64,000 nt of DNA from Floridanema aerugineum (GCF_041929345.1 NZ_JBHFNQ010000065.1:45891-109890), one strand, 5' to 3'; positions 1 through 8,765 are shown, counted from the stretch's first letter. A program made the numbers and translations. The notes: a model not told the origin generated them from the sequence alone.

Positions 1-2
1 TA

Positions 3-728
3 TCGATCGCCACCGTTGGAGCAGCATTACTGGCTGTGGGAATAACCGTAAAAGCTGCTAACGCCGCTTCAGTTGTCAATGGTGGATTTGAAACCGGAAA
101 CTTTTCTGGGTGGACAGCAACTAGCCAAAGTGGTAGCGGGGGAAACTTGTTCAATACAGCTGGGGGTTTTTCTCCAAGGTCGTCTTCTTCGATTCCAGGT
201 GCAAGCGAAGGTACGAGATATGCAGTGACCGACCAGAGTGGTCCTGGTTCATACGTCTTGTTTCAAGATATCTTCCTAGAAGCTGGTTCGCAGCACCAGC
301 TTTCATTTGACTGGTTTGCTAAGACTTCTGCAAGATTGGCCGATCGGGGAAACATGAACAAAAATAGCTCTGGTAATCAACAGTTCCGAGTGGATCTTGT
401 TTCTACTGAATTTAGTGACTGGTTTGGCAGTTCTTCCTCGGCAGGGGTACTAGCAAATATTGTGGCTCCAGTTGTTTCACCTAATCAGTGGACTAGCACC
501 TCATTCGATCTGAGTGCATGGGCAGGTCAAACAGTGCGATTGGCTTTCAGGCAAGTTGATAACATGGGCATATTCCAGGCTGGTATTGACAATGTGAAAA
601 TTGCCTCCACTCCTACCCAGGCAGTTCCCGAACCTGCTTCGACATTAGGTTTAATGGTATTCGGTGCAATGGGTGCAGGTTCAATGCTGAAGCGCAAACA
701 GCAACAAAAAGCAGCAGTAAAAGCATAA
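3..728 (+). CDS. PEP-CTERM sorting domain protein, 5' truncated by window edge
   Basis: Exported protein of unknown function. The frame is open at the left edge, and the first residues (SIATVGAALLAVG) form the hydrophobic core of a signal peptide ending near AANA-A, so the true start lies outside the window; a GTG at 36 is internal to that signal. The mature part begins with NGGFETGNFSGWT, a pattern common at the start of beta-sandwich PEP-CTERM proteins. The C-terminus has the classic tripartite anchor: VPEPAST, a hydrophobic stretch (LGLMVFGAMGAGSML) and a basic tail (KRKQQQK). Such anchors are processed by exosortase, which is not in this window. A stem-loop with a T run follows at 809-844. 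Confidence 0.85.
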   Translation, partial: SIATVGAALLAVGITVKAANAASVVNGGFETGNFSGWTATSQSGSGGNLFNTAGGFSPRSSSSIPGASEGTRYAVTDQSGPGSYVLFQDIFLEAGSQHQLSFDWFAKTSARLADRGNMNKNSSGNQQFRVDLVSTEFSDWFGSSSSAGVLANIVAPVVSPNQWTSTSFDLSAWAGQTVRLAFRQVDNMGIFQAGIDNVKIASTPTQAVPEPASTLGLMVFGAMGAGSMLKRKQQQKAAVKA

Positions 729-808
729 TCTAATAACCTAAACGATTCACCATCAGAAGGTTTAGGCTAACAGTTGCCACAAAACTGTCAAACTAATTAA
801 AGTAAAAT

Positions 809-844
809 CCGTGTTTTCCCAGTGGAAAGCGCGGTTATTTTTTT
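809..844 (+). terminator. Rho-independent terminator after the PEP-CTERM gene
   Basis: An 11-bp stem (809-819 with 824-834, two G-U pairs, loop CAGT) is followed by TTATTTTTTT. It sits between the PEP-CTERM gene and the converging DUF29 gene. Confidence 0.75.
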
Positions 845-867
845 GGATGATGTCAAATTCAGTAACC

Positions 868-1344
868 TCAATTTAGTAAGTCTTGATCTGATTCGCTGAG
901 GCACCCAGGCAGAAAATCTGGGTTTTTTATTTGTTCCCAGGTGTAAGGAGTGCAAGCCGGAAATGTTTGATATGACATTAATGTTTCCCCCACAGCCAAG
1001 TCAACTCCATCTAGATAAGCTTCTGGGATTGCTTCTTCTAGGTAAGGTTTCAAGCTAGGGTTTTTCTGGAGTAACTTATCAATTTTTCTTCGCTGTTCCC
1101 GAATGGTTGCTACCCAACTTCTAGACCTTTTGCTAGGTTGATACTCCCATTTCAACAAGTGCCCAAGTAGAACTCCCAGACGGTTGATTAACTCTTGCTG
1201 CTGTTGTTTACCCAAAGAGTCTATTTCCTCAATTAAATTTTCGATGTCCAGACAATCTAATTGGCGCTGACGCAATAACTCTACTTGGGTTTGTGTCCAA
1301 GCATAAAAGTCAGTTTGGTAAAGGTCGATGAGTGGAAGGTTCAT
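868..1344 (-). CDS. DUF29 family protein
   Basis: A 158-residue protein with the cyanobacterial DUF29 signature: LYQTDFYAWTQTQVELLRQ near the N-terminus, then DIENLIEEIDSLGKQ, LLGHLLKWEYQPSKRSRSW and a C-terminal FPxxCPYTWEQI-like motif (here FPACTPYTWEQI). DUF29 is multicopy in cyanobacteria and its function is unknown. I chose the ATG at 1344 over the upstream in-frame ATG at 1374 because AGGAAG lies 6 nt before it and family members begin at this point. It is monocistronic, with atpB divergent some 350 bp away. Confidence 0.85.
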   Translation of the reverse strand: MNLPLIDLYQTDFYAWTQTQVELLRQRQLDCLDIENLIEEIDSLGKQQQQELINRLGVLLGHLLKWEYQPSKRSRSWVATIREQRRKIDKLLQKNPSLKPYLEEAIPEAYLDGVDLAVGETLMSYQTFPACTPYTWEQIKNPDFLPGCLSESDQDLLN

Positions 1345-1694
1345 TGTTTCTTCCTGTGATGGCTTGATACCCATTTAATCCTACTGTGGCAAAAAGACTG
1401 TTGGGATCTGGGTTTTGTTTTGATCTTATTCTAAGGAGCGATCGCAAACGATCGCGCAATCACTTAGCTGTTTCCTCCAGCCACAGGCAATAATCTCGAT
1501 CGTAAAGATGGTTGGTAGTCATAACGGCAAAACAGCAATCGGGTGATACTGAAAATCGGGGGCGAAAAAGGTTCGCAGGATTTGGGCTTCGTCTTGATCT
1601 TACTCAGTCCAAAGATCGATCGCATTCAGTGGTACGCTAAAGAATGGCATTGCTAAATGTTAAGACGATTTCCCTTATTGAGATAGGCGCAAGC
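1345..1694. other. Gene-free region upstream of atpB with an imperfect direct repeat
   Basis: About 350 bp holding the divergent promoters of DUF29 and atpB. Two related segments, 1404-1445 and 1578-1623, share the pattern GGATYTGGGYTTYGTYTTGATCTTA followed by a GATCG-rich end. They bracket HIP1-like GATCGC runs. No gene or RNA is recognised. Confidence 0.5.
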
Positions 1695-3146
1695 ATGGTA
1701 GCCACCACAGAAAAGACAAATAGCGGGCGGATTACCCAAATTATTGGTCCCGTTGTAGACGTTGAGTTCCCCAGCGGTAAAATGCCGCAAATTTACAACG
1801 CCTTGAAAATCGAAGGCAAGAACGAAGCAGGACAAGATGTGTCCGTAACTTGCGAAGTACAACAGTTGTTGGGCGACAACCAAGTACGCGCTGTTTCCAT
1901 GAGTACTACTGACGGATTAATTCGTGGTATGGAAGCAGTTGATACTGGCGCTCCCATCAGCGTACCCGTTGGTGCAGGTACTCTGGGTCGCATTTTCAAC
2001 GTATTGGGCGAACCTGTAGACAACTTAGGCCCTGTAAATACTACAGAAACTTCTCCTATTCACCGGGAAGCACCCAAGCTGGTTGACTTAGAAACCTCTC
2101 CTTCGGTGTTTGAAACTGGCATCAAAGTTGTAGACTTGTTAGCACCTTATCGTCGGGGTGGCAAAATTGGTCTGTTCGGTGGTGCAGGTGTAGGCAAAAC
2201 CGTAATTATTCAAGAACTGATTAACAACATCGCTAAAGCTCATGGTGGTGTGTCAGTGTTTGGTGGTGTGGGCGAACGCACCCGTGAAGGTAACGACCTT
2301 TACAATGAATTCAAAGAATCTGGCGTTATTAACGAAAAAAATATCGGCGAGTCTAAGGTAGCGCTGGTATATGGTCAGATGAACGAGCCACCAGGAGCTA
2401 GAATGCGGGTGGGCTTGAGCGCTCTGACAATGGCAGAATACTTCCGGGATGTGAACAAGCAAGACGTGCTACTGTTCATTGATAATATCTTCCGGTTTGT
2501 GCAAGCTGGTTCGGAAGTGTCGGCGCTGTTAGGACGGATGCCTTCTGCGGTAGGATATCAGCCAACTCTGGCAACGGAAATGGGTGAGTTGCAAGAACGG
2601 ATCACTTCTACTAAGGAAGGTTCGATCACTTCGATTCAAGCAGTTTACGTACCAGCAGACGACTTAACCGATCCTGCACCTGCAACTACTTTTGCTCACT
2701 TGGATGCGACAACGGTATTATCTCGTGGTTTGGCATCTAAGGGGATTTATCCAGCGGTAGATCCTCTGGATTCTACTTCTACTATGTTGCAACCTAGTGT
2801 TGTCGGTCAAGAGCATTACACAACTGCTCGTGCTGTACAATCAACTCTACAACGTTACAAGGAATTGCAAGATATTATTGCGATTCTCGGTTTAGATGAG
2901 TTGTCGGAAGATGACCGTTTGACTGTAGCACGGGCACGCAAGATTGAGCGTTTCTTGTCTCAACCTTTCTTTGTGGCAGAAGTGTTTACTGGTTCTCCTG
3001 GTAAGTATGTGAAGTTGGAAGATACCATTAAGGGTTTCCAACGCATTCTTTCTGGTGAGTTGGATGAACTGCCAGAGCAAGCTTTCTACATGGTTGGTAC
3101 CATTGAAGAAGCGATCGCAAAAGGCGAAAAACTCAAAGCTAAGTAA
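1695..3146 (+). CDS. atpB: ATP synthase F1 subunit beta
   Basis: Catalytic subunit of the thylakoid F1Fo ATP synthase. It is 483 residues long from the ATG at 1695, the usual cyanobacterial length, starting MVATTEKTN. Visible signatures are the P-loop GGAGVGKT, GERTREGNDLY, the Walker B region LLFIDNIFRF and the PAPATTFAHLDATTVLSR segment. A longer reading from 1644 adds 17 residues that the family lacks, so it was not used. The epsilon gene follows on the same strand after an unusually repeat-filled spacer; alpha, gamma and delta genes are not in the window, consistent with the separate atpB-epsilon cluster of cyanobacteria. Confidence 0.98.
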   Translation: MVATTEKTNSGRITQIIGPVVDVEFPSGKMPQIYNALKIEGKNEAGQDVSVTCEVQQLLGDNQVRAVSMSTTDGLIRGMEAVDTGAPISVPVGAGTLGRIFNVLGEPVDNLGPVNTTETSPIHREAPKLVDLETSPSVFETGIKVVDLLAPYRRGGKIGLFGGAGVGKTVIIQELINNIAKAHGGVSVFGGVGERTREGNDLYNEFKESGVINEKNIGESKVALVYGQMNEPPGARMRVGLSALTMAEYFRDVNKQDVLLFIDNIFRFVQAGSEVSALLGRMPSAVGYQPTLATEMGELQERITSTKEGSITSIQAVYVPADDLTDPAPATTFAHLDATTVLSRGLASKGIYPAVDPLDSTSTMLQPSVVGQEHYTTARAVQSTLQRYKELQDIIAILGLDELSEDDRLTVARARKIERFLSQPFFVAEVFTGSPGKYVKLEDTIKGFQRILSGELDELPEQAFYMVGTIEEAIAKGEKLKAK

Positions 3147-3202
3147 TTCATGTAGGGGTAATTCATGTAGGGGTAATTCATGAATTACCCCTACATGAAT
3201 TC
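3144..3202. repeat. Perfect palindromic repeat in the atpB-atpC spacer
   Basis: A 42-bp perfect palindrome (arms 3160-3180 and 3181-3201) is built on GTAGGGGTAATTCA and its complement. It is preceded by an extra direct copy of the left arm. The same core recurs as palindromes at 29227-29260 and 47016-47053. In RNA it would form a long hairpin directly after the atpB stop codon. Confidence 0.85.
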
Positions 3203-3314
3203 TTCACTACCCATTACCAGCCGCTTGAGTTAATTAGGATCTAGGCTAGGGAAAAAATTATCTCTGCCCCGATCGGCAAAATCGAAATTCTAAAATCTAA
3301 AATCGCAAATCGAA

Positions 3315-3731
3315 ATGACTTTAAAAGTTCGTGTGATTGCACCAGATAAAACTGTCTGGGATTCTGAAGCTGACGAAATTATTCTGCCCAGCACTACTGG
3401 ACAAATCGGTATTTTAAGTGGTCACGCTCCACTTTTGACGGCTTTGGATACGGGTGTAATGCGTGTTCGCCCGGATAAAAACTGGGTGGCGATCGCTCTG
3501 ATGGGCGGTTTTGCCGAAGTGGAAAATAATGAGGTGACGATTTTGGTTAATGGTGCAGAACGTAGCGATTCGATAGATATCGAAAAAGCTCGTACTGCTT
3601 ACACCAAAGCTCAAGAGCGTTTTAATCAAGTACAAAACAGCGAAAATCGTCAGGAAAAAATTCAAGCTACTCAAGCTTTGAAAAGAGCTCGCGCTCGTTT
3701 TCAAGCTGCTGGTGGCATGGTTCAAGTTTAA
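3315..3731 (+). CDS. atpC: ATP synthase F1 subunit epsilon
   Basis: Epsilon subunit (called atpE in older cyanobacterial naming), part of the rotor stalk that regulates ATP hydrolysis. It has 138 residues and starts MTLKVRVIAPDKTVWD. The N-terminal beta-sandwich shows LPSTTGQIGILSGHAPLLTALDTG; the C-terminal helical hairpin is rich in Ala, Gln and Arg (AQERFNQ to RARARFQAAGG). It lies 168 bp downstream of atpB and should be co-transcribed unless the palindrome in the spacer attenuates. A strong terminator follows. Confidence 0.97.
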   Translation: MTLKVRVIAPDKTVWDSEADEIILPSTTGQIGILSGHAPLLTALDTGVMRVRPDKNWVAIALMGGFAEVENNEVTILVNGAERSDSIDIEKARTAYTKAQERFNQVQNSENRQEKIQATQALKRARARFQAAGGMVQV

Positions 3732-3738
3732 TTTTTCC

Positions 3739-3767
3739 GGTGGGCGCTTGCGCCCACCTTTTCATTT
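3739..3767 (+). terminator. Terminator after atpC
   Basis: The perfect inverted repeat GGTGGGCG-CTTG-CGCCCACC at 3739-3758 is followed by TTTTCATTT. An A/T-rich run on the other side allows it to serve the converging SGNH gene too. Confidence 0.85.
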
Positions 3768-4517
3768 AAGCTTGGTTAAGACTTTTGTTAGTTCTTTATT
3801 TAAAATTTCATATCCTTTTTCATTTAAGTGTAATGTGTCTTTGTAGTAATTATTTTTCTGGTTTTGATTTAACAGCGAATAGCTATCAAAAATAATCACG
3901 TTCGGCGCTTGCAAAGAAGATATGTAAGAGTTTACCTCGACAACAGCCCGATCGATCTCTGAAGACCAAAATGGTTTTCTCATCAGTGGTATTTCTCCAG
4001 CCGGAATGATAGTTGTCAGGATAACTGTAGCACCTAAAGAACGCGATCGCTTGACAATCTCCTGAATGTTTGCTTTACAATTGGCAATGATGGTGGAATG
4101 GCGATCGGGAAACAACGGAATTGTTTTTAAATCGTTAATCCCAACTTGAACAAGTATAATTTGCGGACGCAAGGGTACAACTTGTTTTTCAAAACGTCCC
4201 AATACTTGAGTAGAAGTTTGACCGGAAATCCCCCCATTTATAGCGGAAAAACCCTTTATTTCTGTGGGTAATGTCCATTCTTGCGCTCGCGAATCACCAA
4301 AAAATATTACTTTAGAAAGCGAATCATTACTCGCATCATCTTCTCTAGAATTACTTTTAATATATTCCAAACCTAACGGATCTAAGGTAGTTTGATTTAG
4401 TAGTAAGTAATAATGTCTCGCTGCTATAAACAAAATTACATTGAGCGCCACTGATGCCATCAAAGCACTTACAGATAAGAGCAAGACTAAATGAAAAAAT
4501 TTGGGGAATTTTTGCAT
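3762..4517 (-). CDS. SGNH/GDSL hydrolase family protein, membrane-anchored
   Basis: 251-residue esterase or acylhydrolase-like protein. An N-terminal hydrophobic helix (about residues 10-32) should anchor or export it. SGNH blocks are in order: block I VIFFGDSRAQEW with the nucleophile Ser, block II NGGISGQTS with the oxyanion Gly, block III VQVGINDL with Asn, and block V DTLHLNEKGY with the Asp-His pair. All four catalytic elements are present, so it is probably active. The substrate is unknown; relatives deacylate lipids, polysaccharides or peptidoglycan. It converges on atpC and shows no operon partner. Confidence 0.88.
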   Translation of the reverse strand: MQKFPKFFHLVLLLSVSALMASVALNVILFIAARHYYLLLNQTTLDPLGLEYIKSNSREDDASNDSLSKVIFFGDSRAQEWTLPTEIKGFSAINGGISGQTSTQVLGRFEKQVVPLRPQIILVQVGINDLKTIPLFPDRHSTIIANCKANIQEIVKRSRSLGATVILTTIIPAGEIPLMRKPFWSSEIDRAVVEVNSYISSLQAPNVIIFDSYSLLNQNQKNNYYKDTLHLNEKGYEILNKELTKVLTKLK

Positions 4518-4638
4518 AATCTATAGTAACTTCAAGGAAAATTAAGCAGGTGTTTTTCCAGTGTAGTATTCATTTCATTATAATGATAATACTTGCTCGT
4601 CTGGCGGACTTCTGGATCTCATCAAAGGAGAGAAATCG

Positions 4639-5190
4639 ATGGAAAGTAAAGCACCACCAACCGCACCAGTACAACGGCGAACTCTGTTCAATATTTCTGA
4701 TGAAATCAGTGAGTTAAGCAGTTTACTTGATGAGATAGAAGATGATGATCTCGAAAGTGAACAGTTAATTACTAGTTGGTTGGAAAATTTGGGGTCAGAA
4801 CGCGATCGCAAACTAGACAACTACGCCGCTTTAATTGCGGAATTGGAAGCAAAAGCAGAAGTGAGGAAAAAAGAAGCCCAAAGATTAGCCAAATTAGCCA
4901 CCAGTGATGAAAAAAAAGCGGCTATCCTCAAAGAAAGACTTAAATGGTTTTTTGAAGTCAACAAGTTAAAAACGGTAGAAACTGCACGTTATAAATTATC
5001 TTTAACTAAAAGCGGTGGTAAACCACCTTTAATTTTAGATGATACTATTTCTCCCACTGATTTACCAGAAAAATTTCAAAAAATTCAAGTTGAACCAGAT
5101 AAAACAGCAATTAGAGCCGCATTAGAAGCTGGAGAGGAATTAGATTTTGCTCATTTAGGCTCTAGGAGTTCCAGTCTGAGAATCCGATAA
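4639..5190 (+). CDS. Siphovirus Gp157 family protein
   Basis: 183-residue protein matching the Gp157 family first seen in lactococcal-type siphophages. The layout is an acidic N-terminal part, a long charged helix (LDNYAALIAELEAKAEVRKKEA), the core ERLKWFFEVNKLKTVETARYKL and the C-terminal VDKTAIRAAL-like segment (VEPDKTAIRAALEAGEE). The family is linked to phage resistance or nuclease-associated modules in phages, but its biochemical role is unsettled. GGAGAG 10 nt upstream supports the start. No other phage gene is nearby, so it appears to be a resident single gene. Confidence 0.82.
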   Translation: MESKAPPTAPVQRRTLFNISDEISELSSLLDEIEDDDLESEQLITSWLENLGSERDRKLDNYAALIAELEAKAEVRKKEAQRLAKLATSDEKKAAILKERLKWFFEVNKLKTVETARYKLSLTKSGGKPPLILDDTISPTDLPEKFQKIQVEPDKTAIRAALEAGEELDFAHLGSRSSSLRIR

Positions 5191-5215
5191 TCTACCAATA
5201 GTTTTTCATCTTTCC

Positions 5216-5575
5216 TTATCTATTAAAAAACTGACTATCTTGCATATAACGCAAGGCTGGATCAACTTCTCCTTCTTTCAAAGGAGTGGAAACTTTCAGC
5301 GGATCAGCTTGTACTGCTACTAATCCTTGACGCACAGCTGTAGTAATTTGCTCTTTCAGTTTAGTTTTCGCCCGTTCTTGTTGCCAATGCCAACCCTCTT
5401 CACTGGTAGCGTATAATGCTGGCAATCGATTCAGGGCATAAGCTACAACTTGTATTGGATCAATATATTTCAGCATCTTTGGTGGTAACTGTTGTAATTG
5501 ATGCTCCACTTCCTGTACTACCATTGGTTCAATCGCATTACGATAAACCAAGCTCTTATTTGTGATTGTTTTCAT
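5216..5575 (-). CDS. ComFB family protein (first of a tandem pair)
   Basis: 119-residue late-competence ComFB-domain protein. The domain runs from about residue 14 to 90: AIEPMVVQEVEHQLQQLPP, then YIDPIQVVAYALNRLPALYATSEEGW and a basic helix. Cyanobacterial ComFB proteins have been reported as c-di-GMP receptors linked to natural competence, motility and cell size, so this is a plausible second-messenger sensor. The second paralogue lies 319 bp upstream on the same strand with almost identical core residues. A C-terminal tail (ALRYMQDSQFF) differs between the two. Confidence 0.85.
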   Translation of the reverse strand: MKTITNKSLVYRNAIEPMVVQEVEHQLQQLPPKMLKYIDPIQVVAYALNRLPALYATSEEGWHWQQERAKTKLKEQITTAVRQGLVAVQADPLKVSTPLKEGEVDPALRYMQDSQFFNR

Positions 5576-5894
5576 CGGGAAACACTTAAATTAGGAAATG
5601 CTCAACAGAGTAACGTGAGAATTTTGATGTGCAATCAAACTTTACACAACTAACACCCTGACACCCTGACACCCCTAATCTCAAAATTCATCGGGGCTTT
5701 TAACTAAGTCAATCTATCAAAATTTCTTGGCTCGCATCTTAACCTATTTTTCCGACACCAGTCAATTCTCTATCAACAAATTTTATATTAATTATTATGT
5801 AGATAGAGAGTAGTCATAATATCTTTAGATTGAAACAAACAGTTTTTCATGAAATGTTTTACAACTATTGTTACAAAAATTGGTTGCCTATCTT
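5576..5894. other. AT-rich gap between the comFB paralogues
   Basis: About 320 bp with no supportable gene. It holds a short tandem run of ACACCCTG (around 5650-5676) and a strongly AT-rich tract at 5745-5900, which probably carries the promoter of the downstream paralogue. Confidence 0.5.
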
Positions 5895-6350
5895 CTACCG
5901 CAATAAGTATTTTTTTTCCCCAGTGCGATGATTACCTTCTAAATTATGGGAAGCAATATCCAAGTTGCCACGCTTTTTTAAGGGAGTTGTCACTTTCAAA
6001 GGATCTTTTTGCACAGCAGCAAATCCTTGACGTACTGCCATGATAATCTGGTTTTTCAGTTCAGTTCTTGCTTTAAGCTGTTGCCTACGCCATCCCTCTT
6101 CGCTAGTAGCATACAGTGAAGGCAGACGATTTAGTGCATAAGCAACCACTTGCGCTGGATTGATGTATTTGGCAAGATGAGGTGGCAGTTTTTCTATTTT
6201 TCGTTCCACCTCTTCTATTACTATTGCTTCCAAAACATTAATGTAAGTTAATGATTGATTCCCTGAAGTTGACGAGACTGTTCTCTTCCCGAACAGCTGT
6301 TCAGGCTTCTGAGATACCGATCTGTAATTGTCTGAGTTAAACGTCTTCAT
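5895..6350 (-). CDS. ComFB family protein (second of a tandem pair)
   Basis: Paralogue of the neighbouring ComFB protein with a longer N-terminus. The core is conserved (AIVIEEVERKIEKLPP, INPAQVVAYALNRLPSLYATSEEGW, KDPLKVTTPLK). The N-terminal 35 residues are Ser/Thr/Gln-rich and unlike the first copy. I placed the start at the ATG at 6350 (MKTF) because GGAG lies 12 nt upstream and the first paralogue also begins MKT; a TTG at 6368 is the alternative. The pair looks like a recent tandem duplication with diverged ends, suggesting two sensors with different partners. Confidence 0.83.
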   Translation of the reverse strand: MKTFNSDNYRSVSQKPEQLFGKRTVSSTSGNQSLTYINVLEAIVIEEVERKIEKLPPHLAKYINPAQVVAYALNRLPSLYATSEEGWRRQQLKARTELKNQIIMAVRQGFAAVQKDPLKVTTPLKKRGNLDIASHNLEGNHRTGEKKYLLR

Positions 6351-7081
6351 ACAGTAACTATTCTCCAATTACTCAGCAGCAGTATTTTTACTTAAACTGA
6401 TACTTACGTATTACTTCCGATCTTAGCTTATTGATTTTATTTGTCCCCGTACTTATGCCAATTAATTTTACTCTAGCTTGAGGAATTTTTGATATTTATA
6501 TTAAGAAAAAAAATGCCTCTAGCCTGAATCCCCAGCGTAAATTTTTGAGGAAGTGCTTACGCATTTCGGACCCTTCGCCACAGCAGGTGGATTGCTCTCC
6601 AGAAAAAATTAATCGGTAAAAGGTAAACTGGGAAATCTTCCTTTAATAGCTGTTAATTTTTGTTTGTGGAATAAACTATTTTTGTCTACCCAAAAAGGGA
6701 CTACCAGTAAAAGCAACAAATTACAAGTACAGCCTCTTCCAACAGGACAAATGTAAAATCTGTCTCCCCCAGACCAATTACCTCCAACTACTCCCTTGGT
6801 TTGTCCATTAAGGATAAATTCATACTTATATATAAAATGTTGCCAGATGACTCCCACAAGAGCGTTAGCTTGACGGTGAGACAGTCAACTTTTGATCGAT
6901 AAACCCGATCGATTCAGGAAGCGCTTTCTCGATCGGGAATCTTAGTCCCCAGTCCCCAGCTTGCAAAACACCAGTGTTTTCCACTTCCAGTACAACAGAG
7001 CCGTTAAGGTGTGACGGGGGTCTTCTTGGGGAAGACAGATAAATGTTATTTTATAGCCAATTGGCAAGAGGTTAGAAGCTA
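6351..7081. other. Gene-poor region upstream of the EamA fusion gene
   Basis: About 730 bp. An 82-codon minus-strand frame (6609-6857) is present but shows no family signature and an odd composition, so it is not called. There are small inverted repeats, for example GTCTTC..GAAGAC near 7019-7036 and AAAACACCAGTGTTTT near 6964-6979. A CCCCAGTCCCCAG heptamer run occurs near 6945-6958. Confidence 0.5.
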
Positions 7082-8737
7082 ATGGCGCAATTGGAAAACC
7101 AAAGGCAAACTCAGGGTGAAGACAACCCGCAAACCGCTGAAGAATTTGTGCGGGTTTTGACAGAGCAACTGCAAGACATTAAACAAAGTCTATTACAGGA
7201 GTTGCAGCAGGAAGTCCAGAAGCTACAAAGTGAGAGGTCTAGCTTAAATACTGAGATTGAGCAGATGCGATCGCAGTATCAACAACAGACCGCACAACAG
7301 CGAGTTTGGACGCAACAGCTGGCTGAGATACTGGCTACTGGGCTGCAAGAAGAGTTAAGACAACAGCAACTTAATTTTTTAGCAGCTAATGCTTCCAGGC
7401 CAAGTGGCAACCAAGACGAAAACTCTTACCAGCTACTTGCTGCCCTAAATTCTACCTTAAGTTCCACCTTAAGGGCTCTACAACAAGAGATCAACAGTTA
7501 TCAAAGTAACTTCTCCCAACAGTTAGGTCGGATGCAAACCTTAGAACAGCAAGGGGAAGCTATTTTAGAAGCCCTAGTAACTCGCATTCGGCTGCAACTT
7601 CAGGAAACCTACCGACCAGAGAGAACTTCTTCTACACCCAGAATTACACCGGGTCGTCGTCCAACGGCTTTGCCCGGTCGTAGTAGTCAACAACCCCCCG
7701 CAGTTGGCCCAGCACCAACTGCCCCAGCGACTCCTACCACACCATCTCCCCAAGCGACAAATTTCAAATTAGGAGTGGTTTTAGTTTTAATTTCTTCTTT
7801 GATGTTTTCCTTACAAAACATTGTTGTCAGGGTGCTATTAAGGGAGCAAAATATCTTTGGCTTATTTAAAGTTGGTGGGTTTATTACTCCGAGTCCTGGT
7901 AACTCTTTATTAATTTTGTTGTTGCGAATGATCTTGGTCGCACCCTTAATGGCTTTTGTAGTCGCACCATTGTTTTATAACAATACCTGGCGAGATATCA
8001 AACATTTGGGGCAAAAAAGTCAGTTTGGTAGACTGTTAAGCGTGATTGGGAGTGGCTTTTTTCTGTTTCTCTCCCAATTTTTTATCTATATTGCTTTAGG
8101 AAATATCCCCACAGGGGTAGCAACGACAATTTTCTTTGTTTATCCGACGATTACCATTTTGTTGTCTTGGATAATCTTCCGCGACAAACCAACATTTTTA
8201 CTGGTTTTAGCCACAATTTCTATTTACATTGGTGGTTTCTTAACTATTCCCAGCTTCACCGCCGGGGCGAAGGGTAATGTTACTTTAGGAGTAATAACAG
8301 CTATTTGTTCCGGTGTGGCTTTTGCGGTTTACGTGGTGTTGATTAAAGTCAGTCGGATGCACCCTGTTCCCTTTAGTGTGGTTAACTTTACCACCATTTT
8401 GTTTTTATCTGCGATCGTTCTCCCATTTTTCGGATATCAAGTTAAGCCGACGATGTGGACTGGCTTATTAATTGGCACCTTAGTGTTAGTTACTACCACC
8501 CTTTGTGGTTATCTCCTAAACAATTTTGGTGTGCCCTTAATCGGGCCTGCTTTAGCTTCTGTTGTTAGTGCTAGTGGCCCAGCTTTAACCACCATTTTAG
8601 CTTTCTTTATTATCCAAGAAAATTTGCAACTTTACCAAGTTCTTGGCGTGGTACTAGTAACAGTTTGGGTAATTGGAATTAGCGCCCAAAATTTGAAGCC
8701 AAAAGATCCTCCAAGTCAGCCTGCTGCAAGTAAGTAA
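7082..8737 (+). CDS. Coiled-coil / EamA (DMT superfamily) transporter fusion
   Basis: 551 residues in three parts. Residues 1-170 are a Gln/Glu-rich coiled coil (ELQQEVQKLQSERSSLNTEI). Residues 175-225 are a Pro/Thr/Ala-rich linker. From about 228 to 540 come roughly ten hydrophobic helices of the drug/metabolite transporter type, with two EamA repeats (first ending FVYPTITILLSWIIFRDKP, second ALTTILAFFIIQENLQLYQVLG). The transporter half should sit in the plasma membrane; the substrate is unknown. The cytosolic coiled coil is not part of ordinary EamA exporters and suggests oligomerisation or tethering. GAGG upstream is a weak ribosome site. A terminator hairpin follows. Confidence 0.85.
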   Translation: MAQLENQRQTQGEDNPQTAEEFVRVLTEQLQDIKQSLLQELQQEVQKLQSERSSLNTEIEQMRSQYQQQTAQQRVWTQQLAEILATGLQEELRQQQLNFLAANASRPSGNQDENSYQLLAALNSTLSSTLRALQQEINSYQSNFSQQLGRMQTLEQQGEAILEALVTRIRLQLQETYRPERTSSTPRITPGRRPTALPGRSSQQPPAVGPAPTAPATPTTPSPQATNFKLGVVLVLISSLMFSLQNIVVRVLLREQNIFGLFKVGGFITPSPGNSLLILLLRMILVAPLMAFVVAPLFYNNTWRDIKHLGQKSQFGRLLSVIGSGFFLFLSQFFIYIALGNIPTGVATTIFFVYPTITILLSWIIFRDKPTFLLVLATISIYIGGFLTIPSFTAGAKGNVTLGVITAICSGVAFAVYVVLIKVSRMHPVPFSVVNFTTILFLSAIVLPFFGYQVKPTMWTGLLIGTLVLVTTTLCGYLLNNFGVPLIGPALASVVSASGPALTTILAFFIIQENLQLYQVLGVVLVTVWVIGISAQNLKPKDPPSQPAASK

Positions 8738-8765
8738 GCTGCTGAAAAATTGAACTTTTACTATT

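Noticed and set aside
1653..2462. Minus-strand frames within atpB
   Set aside because: Shadows of the conserved atpB reading frame.
4639..6350. Prophage remnant
   Set aside because: Only one phage-family gene is present and neighbours are typical cyanobacterial genes.
6609..6857. 82-codon minus-strand frame
   Set aside because: Odd composition, no recognisable domain, no clear ribosome site; likely spurious, though a gene remnant is not excluded.
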